The translations under genes were made by a program, and so were the position numbers. Below the pieces are notes generated by a model, which had not been told where the DNA came from, did not search any database, and was given only the letters and a program-made list of their open reading frames with translations. 44,770 nucleotides of DNA from an uncultured Acidimicrobiales bacterium (lineage in GTDB: Bacteria; Actinomycetota; Acidimicrobiia; Acidimicrobiales; SHLQ01), in contig CALJDK010000131.1 in NCBI GenBank assembly GCA_938023735.1, positions 1 to 44,770 of the forward strand, in the 5' to 3' direction. Each line of letters begins with the position of its first letter. The first letter of the stretch is position 1. Shown here piece by piece: positions 35,321 through 41,868 of this stretch.

Positions 35321-35811
35321 TGTTTGGGTGGCCGGACCGAGAACCCGGCTCGCCAATTGGTGCGGGTTTCGTCGTCGATGCTCAGCCGCCAGGTGTACCC
35401 GCGGCCGGGCTTAAGCGGGAGGGTGGCAAAGTTGATGGCCAGTGGAACACTCAACGGTGTGCCGGCTCGCAGGCCAGCGGGGCGCCCGGCTTCGAACCGG
35501 CCACCCACCATCACTGTCTTTTCGTTGGCGGCCTGCACTGCGTGGCCGTCTTCGTCGAGCAGCTCAAGCTTCCACTGATGTGACACGTTGGCCCGGTCCC
35601 AGGGCACCTGGATACGAATCGCGATACCGACCGGTTGGGGGCGAGGTCCGAGCACGGTGAGTCCACCGCCAAGAATGTAGAGCTTTCCCTCGGATACCTG
35701 CGCCGAGTCGGCGAGTAGTACGACGGCATCAAGGAGCGACGGTGGGTTATCGGGAATCGGCGAATCACCGGTCGATGGCGTGGCATCGGTTGGCGGGTAC
35801 GAGTCAGACAT
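35317..35811 (-). CDS. Conserved hypothetical protein (DUF6941-like)
   Basis: A 164-residue protein. After a Pro/Asp-rich N-terminus (about 1-22) comes LLADSAQVSEGKLYILGGGL, then IRIQVPWDRANVSHQWKLEL and LPLAINFATLPLKPGRGYTW-like beta-rich sequence. The opening matches what I remember of the DUF6941 family, function unknown; this assignment is from memory. ATG 35811 is chosen over GTG 35820 because TAGGGT lies 7 bases before it. It is translationally coupled to the Nudix gene and divergent from mocA. Confidence 0.65.
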   Translation of the reverse strand: MSDSYPPTDATPSTGDSPIPDNPPSLLDAVVLLADSAQVSEGKLYILGGGLTVLGPRPQPVGIAIRIQVPWDRANVSHQWKLELLDEDGHAVQAANEKTVMVGGRFEAGRPAGLRAGTPLSVPLAINFATLPLKPGRGYTWRLSIDDETRTNWRAGFSVRPPKQ

Positions 35812-35818
35812 GAGTCCC

Positions 35819-35866
35819 ACCCTAGGTGACGCCGTTGGTCTGCTTGGTCCCTGTGGGAGCTAGGGT
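35819..35866. promoter_or_regulatory. Divergent -10-like elements between the DUF6941-like gene and mocA
   Basis: TAGGGT occurs on both strands: minus at 35819-35824, ending 7 bases before ATG 35811, and plus at 35861-35866, ending 6 bases before ATG 35873. Both would give leaderless transcripts. Confidence 0.4.
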
Positions 35867-35872
35867 CTGCCG

Positions 35873-36430
35873 ATGTCTATTGCTGGAGTGCTTCTCGCCG
35901 CAGGCGCAGGAAGCCGATTTCATGGTCCGACCCACAAACTTTTGGCTGACTTCAAAGGTCGTCCGCTCATCGAGGTCTGCCTCGAGCCTCTGCTGGCTGC
36001 GGGTCTCGACGAGGTCATTGTCGTGACCGGAGCTGTCGACCTCGACCACATGTTGCCGGGCGAAATCACCGTTCTGAAGAACCATGAATGGGAGCGCGGG
36101 CACGCATCGTCGCTTCAGGCAGCAGCGCACTACGCCGAGCATGCCGAACACGATGCCCTTGTTGTTGGCTTGGGCGATCAACCCTTTGTGACCGCCGAGG
36201 CGTGGCGGGCAGTAGCCGAAGCCGAAGGCGAGATCGTCACGGCGGTATTCGAAACGAAACGGCGGCCCCCCGTAAAGCTCTCGAACGTGGTTTGGCCATT
36301 GCTACCAATCGACGGCGACGAGGGGGCGCGGGTGCTATTCCGATCAAGGCCTGACCTCGTTCGCGAGGTAGCTTGCAAAGGACGTCCGTTCGATATCGAC
36401 ACTGTGGAGGATCTTGAACGATGGACCTGA
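35873..36430 (+). CDS. mocA: Molybdenum cofactor cytidylyltransferase (MocA/MobA-like)
   Basis: A 185-residue nucleotidyltransferase that adds CMP to molybdopterin to form the cytosine dinucleotide cofactor used by CO dehydrogenase-type enzymes. It shows VLLAAGAGSRFHGPTHKLLADFKGRPLIE-type opening (LAAGxGxRF with the Lys of HKLL), VVTGAVD, GHASSLQAAA and LVVGLGDQPFVTAE (metal-binding GDQP). The 185-residue length suits MocA rather than GlmU-type enzymes. It overlaps coxG by 10 bases, which ties it to the cox cluster. Confidence 0.85.
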   Translation: MSIAGVLLAAGAGSRFHGPTHKLLADFKGRPLIEVCLEPLLAAGLDEVIVVTGAVDLDHMLPGEITVLKNHEWERGHASSLQAAAHYAEHAEHDALVVGLGDQPFVTAEAWRAVAEAEGEIVTAVFETKRRPPVKLSNVVWPLLPIDGDEGARVLFRSRPDLVREVACKGRPFDIDTVEDLERWT

Positions 36431-37146
36431 ATAACTCTTTTGAAGTAAAAGCGCCGATCGACGAGGCGTGGGTGATCGTGAACGATGTCGAACGCATCGC
36501 GCCGTGCCTGCCTGGCGCCCAGCTGCAGGAAATCGAAGGCGACGAATACCGCGGGATCGTCAAGGTGAAGGTTGGACCCATCACGGCGCAGTACAAGGGC
36601 GCTGCCACCTTCGTCGGGCAGGACAAAGAGAACTACCGGGTCGTCCTCAAGGGCGACGGTCGCGATACCCGCGGCGCCGGAAACGCATCGGCGCTCATCA
36701 CCGCGCAGCTTGAGCCGGTAAGCGACAGCGTTACCCGAGTCGACGTAACCACCGACCTCACCGTCACCGGAAAGGTCGCGCAGTTCGGTCGAGGTGTCAT
36801 GGCCGACATCAGCGGCAAGCTCATGGGTCAGTTCGCCGACAACCTCGAGACACTTCTCGAAGAGGAAGGCACCGGTGCTGACACATCGGGCTCAGCTGAC
36901 ACCGGCTCGGGTAGCGGCGACGCTTCCGGGGCTGCAACGGCCGCGGCTGCTGGCGCTACCGCAGCAGCAACTTCGAACGGATCGGCGACACCCGCCGAAC
37001 CAACCGTTCGCAAGATCGATATGGCCGAGCCCGAAGCTGTCGACCTGCTCGACACTGCCGGTGCGCCGCTTATGAAACGCGCCGCACCCATTGCCGGAGT
37101 GGTGCTGTTGCTTCTCATTCTGCGCCGGATCTTTGGTGGATCCTGA
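36421..37146 (+). CDS. coxG: CoxG-like SRPBCC-domain membrane-anchor protein
   Basis: A 241-residue protein. Residues 1-145 are the CoxG/SRPBCC domain: NSFEVKAPIDEAWVIVNDVE, IAPCLPGAQLQEIEGDEYRG, VKVKVGPITAQYKGAATF. A linker of Gly, Ala, Ser and Thr (about 150-195) leads to a C-terminal membrane helix (IAGVVLLLLILRRIF). CoxG recruits CO dehydrogenase to the membrane and may bind quinone, which fits this topology. It overlaps mocA upstream and the DUF501 gene downstream (11 bases). Confidence 0.87.
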   Translation: MDLNNSFEVKAPIDEAWVIVNDVERIAPCLPGAQLQEIEGDEYRGIVKVKVGPITAQYKGAATFVGQDKENYRVVLKGDGRDTRGAGNASALITAQLEPVSDSVTRVDVTTDLTVTGKVAQFGRGVMADISGKLMGQFADNLETLLEEEGTGADTSGSADTGSGSGDASGAATAAAAGATAAATSNGSATPAEPTVRKIDMAEPEAVDLLDTAGAPLMKRAAPIAGVVLLLLILRRIFGGS

Positions 37147-37684
37147 GCAAACTGACCCAAACCTGAGCGGCACCGAAATCGCTCAGCGGGAAGCCGACAT
37201 CGAGGTTGTTACCAGGCTTCTTGGTCGCGCCCCTGCGGGCGCTTTTGATGTTGTGGTCCGTGACACTGACGGTGTTCCGGTGGTCATCCGCAACGCGCCG
37301 TTGCTCGACAGCGGTCGCCCGATGCCAACCCGTTACTGGTTGGTGGGCGCCGACATTCGCTCAGAAATCGGCCGCATTGAATCTGCGGGCGGGGTGAAGG
37401 CCGCCGAAGAAGCCGTAGGGTTGCCGGCCATCGCCGAAGCGCATGCTCGGTACGCCGCCGAGCGCGATGCCTTGATTGCTGATGACTACGCCGGGCCTCG
37501 CCCCCACGATGGCGTGGGCGGAACCCGTCGGGGCGTGAAGTGCCTGCATGCGCACTACGCCTGGTATCTGGCCGGTGGCGACGACCCGGTGGGGCAGTGG
37601 GTGCAGGACCAGCTCGATGCTCGTGCCAACGAAAGCTCTGCTGGCGAAGTGCCGGTCGACGGACGGCGGGCCGACGGTGCGTAG
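37136..37684 (+). CDS. DUF501 family protein
   Basis: A 182-residue protein of the actinobacterial DUF501 family, function unknown. Typical stretches are VVTRLLGRAPAGAFDVVVR, VIRNAPLLDSGRPMPTRYWL, IGRIESAGGVKAAE and GVKCLHAHYAWYLAGGDDPVG, the last with a His/Tyr cluster near the C-terminus. It starts at GTG 37136 (TTG 37133 possible), inside coxG, and its stop overlaps the ppx GTG. In mycobacteria it lies between ftsB and ppx; here the cox cluster separates it from ftsB. Confidence 0.85.
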   Translation: MDPEQTDPNLSGTEIAQREADIEVVTRLLGRAPAGAFDVVVRDTDGVPVVIRNAPLLDSGRPMPTRYWLVGADIRSEIGRIESAGGVKAAEEAVGLPAIAEAHARYAAERDALIADDYAGPRPHDGVGGTRRGVKCLHAHYAWYLAGGDDPVGQWVQDQLDARANESSAGEVPVDGRRADGA

Positions 37685-38618
37685 CGAACCGGTCGCCGCC
37701 ATCGACTGTGGCACGAACTCCACCCGTCTTCTCATCAGCAACGGCACCGATACCCTCGAGCGCCGTACGACCATTACTGCGCTTGGCGAGGGCCTTCAAA
37801 GGACCGGTCAGCTAAGCCCCGAAGCCATCGAACGGGTCGCTGCGGCACTTACCGAGTACAAGGCCCTCATCGATCATCATCAGGCAACGCAGATCCGGGC
37901 GGTAGCAACCAGCGCTGCCCGCGACGCGTCCAACGCCGAGGACTTCTTCGATCGGGCCGAGCAGATTCTGGGTGTTCGCCCCGAACTGCTTTCGGGCGAT
38001 GCTGAAGCCCGGCTTTCTTTCGACGGCGCCACGGCCGAACTCGATCCCACCAAGGGTCCGTACCTTGTCGTCGATATCGGTGGCGGTTCCACCGAGTTCG
38101 CCTTCGGTGCGGCCCGGTTCGAGTCGGGCATTTCCATCGATGTCGGCTGTGTCCGACTCACCGAGGCGTATATCGAATCCGATCCGCCGCTGCCCGAAGA
38201 ACTCGTGGCGTGTTTGTCGATCACCGAGGTGCATCTCGACGATGTGGTTCGCCTCCACCCGATGATGGCCAACGCCACCACCATGGTGGGCCTTGCCGGC
38301 ACGGTCACCGCGGCGGCAGCGATTGAACAGGGTCTCCAAACCTACGATCGCGACGCTATTCATCATTTCACGCTCACCAAAGCCGCCGCCGAAGACGTCT
38401 ACCGGACGGTCGTGACCGAGTCTCTCGAAGATCGGGTGTTTAACCCGGGCCTCGAATCCGAACGTGCCGAGGTCATCGTGGGGGGCATGTGCATCTTGGT
38501 GCGGATCATGCGGTATTTCGGGTTCGAGGAGTGCTTGGTCTCAGAGTCCGACATCTTGGACGGAATCGTACGTACGCTGATAGACGGTGAGCACGACGAA
38601 CACGCGGAAGCAGACTGA
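37677..38618 (+). CDS. ppx: Exopolyphosphatase / guanosine pentaphosphatase (Ppx/GppA family)
   Basis: A 313-residue ASKHA-fold phosphatase that hydrolyses polyphosphate or pppGpp. It opens AAIDCGTNSTRLLI (phosphate-1 loop); RAVATSAARDASN, LVVDIGGGSTEFAFG (phosphate-2 loop) and VGLAGTVTAAAAIEQG (adenosine-motif region) follow. The length matches the short actinobacterial Ppx1-type enzyme. It starts at GTG 37677, 8 bases inside the DUF501 gene. Confidence 0.9.
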   Translation: MRSEPVAAIDCGTNSTRLLISNGTDTLERRTTITALGEGLQRTGQLSPEAIERVAAALTEYKALIDHHQATQIRAVATSAARDASNAEDFFDRAEQILGVRPELLSGDAEARLSFDGATAELDPTKGPYLVVDIGGGSTEFAFGAARFESGISIDVGCVRLTEAYIESDPPLPEELVACLSITEVHLDDVVRLHPMMANATTMVGLAGTVTAAAAIEQGLQTYDRDAIHHFTLTKAAAEDVYRTVVTESLEDRVFNPGLESERAEVIVGGMCILVRIMRYFGFEECLVSESDILDGIVRTLIDGEHDEHAEAD

Positions 38619-38619
38619 C

Positions 38620-39204
38620 ATGTCCACGCTCTTTGGTCGTCGAGTTCTTCTCCGTCCACTTGTGGTGAGCGACTTCGAGCAATGGCGCGAGGTTCGCCGT
38701 CGAAACGCCGAGTGGCTTCTCAAATGGGAGCCCCAACGTCTTCCCAACCACCCTGACCCCATCGAAGACGTTCAAGCGTTCTCGGTCCGGTGCAGTGCCC
38801 GTCAACGAGAACGACAGGTCGGCACCGCGTACGGGTTCGGGGTGTTTGTCGGTGGCGTATTCGCAGGCGAGATGAACATTTCGTCGATTCACCGTGGTCC
38901 ATTCCAAAGTGCCTATATCGGCTACTGGATCGATGAAGCCCACGCCGGCCAGGGCTATACGCCCGAAGCGTTTGTGGTGGCCATCAAGTACGCCTTCGAG
39001 GATCTGGGTCTGCACCGGGTTCAGGCATCGGTGATACCGCGCAACACGGCCAGCCGGCGAGTCATGGAGAAACTTGGGCTCCGCAACGAAGGCACCGCGC
39101 TGCGGTATCTCGAAATCAACGGTGTTTGGGAAGACCACATTCGGTACGCGGTTACCTCCGAAGATTGGGAAGCCCGCCGCGAACAGTTCGAGGCGTGGCT
39201 CTAA
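38620..39204 (+). CDS. GNAT acetyltransferase, RimJ/RimL-like
   Basis: A 194-residue N-acetyltransferase that probably acetylates a protein N-terminus, as RimJ does on ribosomal S5. Visible are GRRVLLRPLVVSDFEQW at the start, IGYWIDEAHAGQGYTPEAF (acetyl-CoA loop Q/RxxGxG/A as HAGQGY) and VIPRNTASRRVMEKLGLR, the typical RimJ end. ATG 38620 follows the ppx stop by one base; GTG 38587 would extend it into ppx. It ends 4 bases from the convergent crotonase-like gene. Confidence 0.87.
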   Translation: MSTLFGRRVLLRPLVVSDFEQWREVRRRNAEWLLKWEPQRLPNHPDPIEDVQAFSVRCSARQRERQVGTAYGFGVFVGGVFAGEMNISSIHRGPFQSAYIGYWIDEAHAGQGYTPEAFVVAIKYAFEDLGLHRVQASVIPRNTASRRVMEKLGLRNEGTALRYLEINGVWEDHIRYAVTSEDWEARREQFEAWL

Positions 39205-39208
39205 CTTG

Positions 39209-39967
39209 CTAAGATTTTGAGCTGATGTTCTTGCGGAGTTTGTTGACCAACTCCACAAACTCCGGCTCGCCCATCGACCAAACCTGGGTGTCGATCTCGT
39301 GCTCGACCGACTCGGCGCCCGTGGTGATCATCTCGGTATCGACGATGGTCTTCTTGGTCTTCATCACCAGCTCGCGAGGCGCCGCCGCCGCCTTCTTGGC
39401 CATTGCGATCGAGTGATCCAACAGCTCGTCATCGGGTACACAGCGCCAGGCCAAACCAACGCGCTCGGCTTCTTTGCCCCGAAGGACCTCGCTGAACAGC
39501 ACCATGGCTTTCACCGTTTGTAGATCGGTGTGGTTGCGCATCCGCCAGGTGTGGCCTCCGCCGGGGCCAATGCCGATCTGAAGGAAGCGGCTGTCGAACT
39601 TTGCCGATTCGCCGGCGATGATGACATCGCAGGCAAGAAGAAAGTTCATGCCGGCGCCGACAGCGGCGCCATTGACTGCGGCGATTGTGGGCAGCGGAGT
39701 GTTGGCGAATCGCAGGAATCCGGCGTAAACCGCCATCAGGCCCTCGCGGCCACCGCCGGCAAGAAGGTCTTCAAGGTCGGCGCCAGCGGAGAAGGCCGGG
39801 GCAGCGCCGGTGAGTACGATTGCGCCGACCGATTCGTCGGCTTCGATCTCGTCGAAGATCTCGTCGAGTTCGGCACTCATTGGCAAACTCGCAATGTTGC
39901 GACGATCGGGGTCGTCGAGGGTAATGACGGCTACACCGTCGATTCGTTCAAGGCGTACAAAGCTCAT
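39209..39967 (-). CDS. Crotonase-superfamily protein lacking both hydratase glutamates
   Basis: A 252-residue enoyl-CoA hydratase/isomerase-fold protein. The fold is clear: VAVITLDDPDRRN, FSAGADLEDL (oxyanion hole region), PTIAAVNGAAVGAGMNFLLACDV and IGIGPGGGHTWRM. Aligned with rat mitochondrial enoyl-CoA hydratase, the catalytic Glu144 (GGGCEL) is Asn (GAGMNF) and Glu164 (GQPEI) is not Glu (DSRFL). It is therefore unlikely to be a classical hydratase; other crotonase chemistries such as isomerase, thioesterase or dehalogenase are possible. It stands alone on the minus strand. Confidence 0.85.
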   Translation of the reverse strand: MSFVRLERIDGVAVITLDDPDRRNIASLPMSAELDEIFDEIEADESVGAIVLTGAAPAFSAGADLEDLLAGGGREGLMAVYAGFLRFANTPLPTIAAVNGAAVGAGMNFLLACDVIIAGESAKFDSRFLQIGIGPGGGHTWRMRNHTDLQTVKAMVLFSEVLRGKEAERVGLAWRCVPDDELLDHSIAMAKKAAAAPRELVMKTKKTIVDTEMITTGAESVEHEIDTQVWSMGEPEFVELVNKLRKNISSKS

Positions 39968-39989
39968 TCGCTCATCCTGTCATGGTTGC

Positions 39990-39995
39990 TACGGT
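39990..39995 (+). promoter_or_regulatory. -10-like element for the nuclease-like module
   Basis: TACGGT ends 6 bases before ATG 40002. The divergent intergenic space is only 34 bases, so a leaderless transcript is the simplest reading. Confidence 0.4.
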
Positions 39996-40001
39996 CGAGG
40001 C

Positions 40002-40922
40002 ATGTCCACAGCAGAGGTCACGCTCGGGTCGGTCCTCGTCGAGCTCGATGAGGCCATCGGTACGTCGGCGTACACCGCCGCTGACGTCGAGGATCTGCGT
40101 TCGTCGATCGATCAGCAACTGACCGAGGCTGTCGACGTCGCAGCGATCGATCCGTCGTTGCTGCCGGTTCGAGTACCCAAAGGGCGGGTTACCTCGGTGC
40201 TGGCGTGTCCGGCGAAGGCGCTCGCCGACCTTGGTGGTCAGATCGAGCCGATCCACTCCCTCCGCGGCGCAGTGGCCGACGTCGCTGCGGTGGTGGCTTC
40301 GATGTCGCCACGCAAACCGCTTGAACTCATCGACGTGCTCGAGGGGGTGGCGGCAATCGATCCCGAGAACATCGGTATCGAAATGTGGCGGGCCTCGTCG
40401 CGTGAAGAAAAGGCCGAATTCACCGAGCAGCTGACCCCGCTTTCGGCGGCGATCCAGAGGACCTGTTCTGGCGTGTCGCTCGATTGGGTGGTGCGACCGC
40501 AGTTCACCAGCCAAGCAGCATTTGCGGGTGGCCGGCTTCTCGCCACCGCTCGCTACGATATGCTTCTGACCCAACCCGGCAGACCTCGCAGCGGTGTTGT
40601 GGTCGAGGTCAAGGCGGGCGATGCCCACAGCGACCATCGGGCCGATGCGTTCCTGTATGCGCTGCTCGAGACGCTTCGAACCGGTTATTCGCCGCTGGCC
40701 ATTGTCACCGTGTGTACGGGCGATCCGGCGATCCTGGTCGAAAAGGTAACTGGAGGGGTGCTTGAGTCCGCGGCGCGGCGCTTGGTTGCGGCCAGCCGCA
40801 TTCTGATCGACATGGTTGCGAACCCACGTGCCGAGGCTCCGGAACAGCCCGGGCCGCACTGCACGGTGTGCCCTCGTCGCACCCACTGCTCGTCGGTATC
40901 GCTTGCGGTCGATGCCTCATGA
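40002..40922 (+). CDS. PD-(D/E)XK nuclease-like protein with Fe-S-type cysteine set
   Basis: A 306-residue protein with the layout of RecB/Cas4-type nucleases that carry an iron-sulfur cluster. VTSVLACPAKAL near residue 70 resembles the N-terminal Cys motif of these enzymes. ATARYDMLL (near 187) supplies the metal-binding Asp, VVVEVKAGDAHSDHRADAFLYALL-type sequence (near 202) supplies E-x-K and the following helix, and HCTVCPRRTHC close to the C-terminus gives C-x2-C-x5-C. It probably cuts or processes DNA; a solitary DNA-repair or defence role cannot be told apart from sequence. The next gene overlaps its stop (ATGA). Confidence 0.72.
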   Translation: MSTAEVTLGSVLVELDEAIGTSAYTAADVEDLRSSIDQQLTEAVDVAAIDPSLLPVRVPKGRVTSVLACPAKALADLGGQIEPIHSLRGAVADVAAVVASMSPRKPLELIDVLEGVAAIDPENIGIEMWRASSREEKAEFTEQLTPLSAAIQRTCSGVSLDWVVRPQFTSQAAFAGGRLLATARYDMLLTQPGRPRSGVVVEVKAGDAHSDHRADAFLYALLETLRTGYSPLAIVTVCTGDPAILVEKVTGGVLESAARRLVAASRILIDMVANPRAEAPEQPGPHCTVCPRRTHCSSVSLAVDAS

Positions 40923-41863
40923 GTCAGCGCACACCACGAGAACTCGGACAGTACGCCCAGGAGTGGGCCCGCGAACGGCTTCAGCCCGCCGCGCTGCAGA
41001 CCGCCGAGAGCCGTTATGGCGATGCGTCCGATCACGAACGAATCCGGTTGGCCAACTTTGGGCTTACCACCATGCTCGATTGCGAGGCTCGGGTCACGGC
41101 ATCGACGGGCTTTGACGGATGGGACGTGCTCAAGGCCACCCGCTGGCTGGCCGTGCGATCGCTGCATCGGTATCTCTCCGACGATGGCGTCACCAACGTC
41201 CAACGGGCAGTGCGCTCGACGATGGCCAACACCATCGACGATGCCGCACCCGATTCTGAGTTCATCGATGGTTGGCTCAAACAACAACCTCCAGGGGTTC
41301 GAGCCTTGCTTGCCGCCCGGTCATCGGGATGGGTGGCATCGCTCCTCGAAACTGTGCGAGATGCCGACCTTGAAGCCGAGGCGCTGAAACCGCCGCCAGT
41401 CGATGGACCCCCGATGCGGTTCTACTACCCCGGCCGGGCGCTCATGATCGAAGCCCGCGTCGATGGCCTGTACGGGCGAAAGAACATCAAAGGCCCCAGC
41501 GCCGAAACGCTGCTCCTCACCGTCACTGCCCCGGCGTTTGTCGACGCGATTCTCGACTTCGAAGGCACGGCCGCCACCTTGGCGTCGGGGGTAGCGCCCG
41601 GGTTCGTCGCTGCCGTGATGCCGAAGCTCGGCCAGGTGCACAAAGTTGCGGTCGACACGGCAATGATCGAACGCGGGCTCGCCCTGTGCGAGCGACTTGC
41701 CGACCTTGAGCTGCGCTCCATCGACGGCCGCGGCGCGACTGGCGTTGCACGGTCCGCCTCGTTCTTCGGGTGTCGCTCGTGTCCGCTTTCCGAGACCTGT
41801 TCAACCCGCGAAGAAGCCGAGGCAAAGTCGACGGTGTTCGGTGGCCTGCAACCGAACCCGTGA
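40919..41863 (+). CDS. Unknown protein with C-x2-C-x5-C motif, partner of the nuclease-like gene
   Basis: A 314-residue protein coupled to the previous gene by an ATGA overlap. Around residues 160-200 it has YYPGRALMIEARVDGLYG, similar in placement to the Asp-containing strand of PD-(D/E)XK proteins, but the expected E-x-K is replaced by LLLTVTAP. The C-terminal CRSCPLSETC is the same C-x2-C-x5-C pattern as its neighbour, and an upstream Cys lies in TTMLDCEARV near residue 55. It may be a catalytically dead, cluster-binding partner; this is inference. No named family is recognised. Confidence 0.6.
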   Translation: MSQRTPRELGQYAQEWARERLQPAALQTAESRYGDASDHERIRLANFGLTTMLDCEARVTASTGFDGWDVLKATRWLAVRSLHRYLSDDGVTNVQRAVRSTMANTIDDAAPDSEFIDGWLKQQPPGVRALLAARSSGWVASLLETVRDADLEAEALKPPPVDGPPMRFYYPGRALMIEARVDGLYGRKNIKGPSAETLLLTVTAPAFVDAILDFEGTAATLASGVAPGFVAAVMPKLGQVHKVAVDTAMIERGLALCERLADLELRSIDGRGATGVARSASFFGCRSCPLSETCSTREEAEAKSTVFGGLQPNP

Positions 41864-41868
41864 CACAG

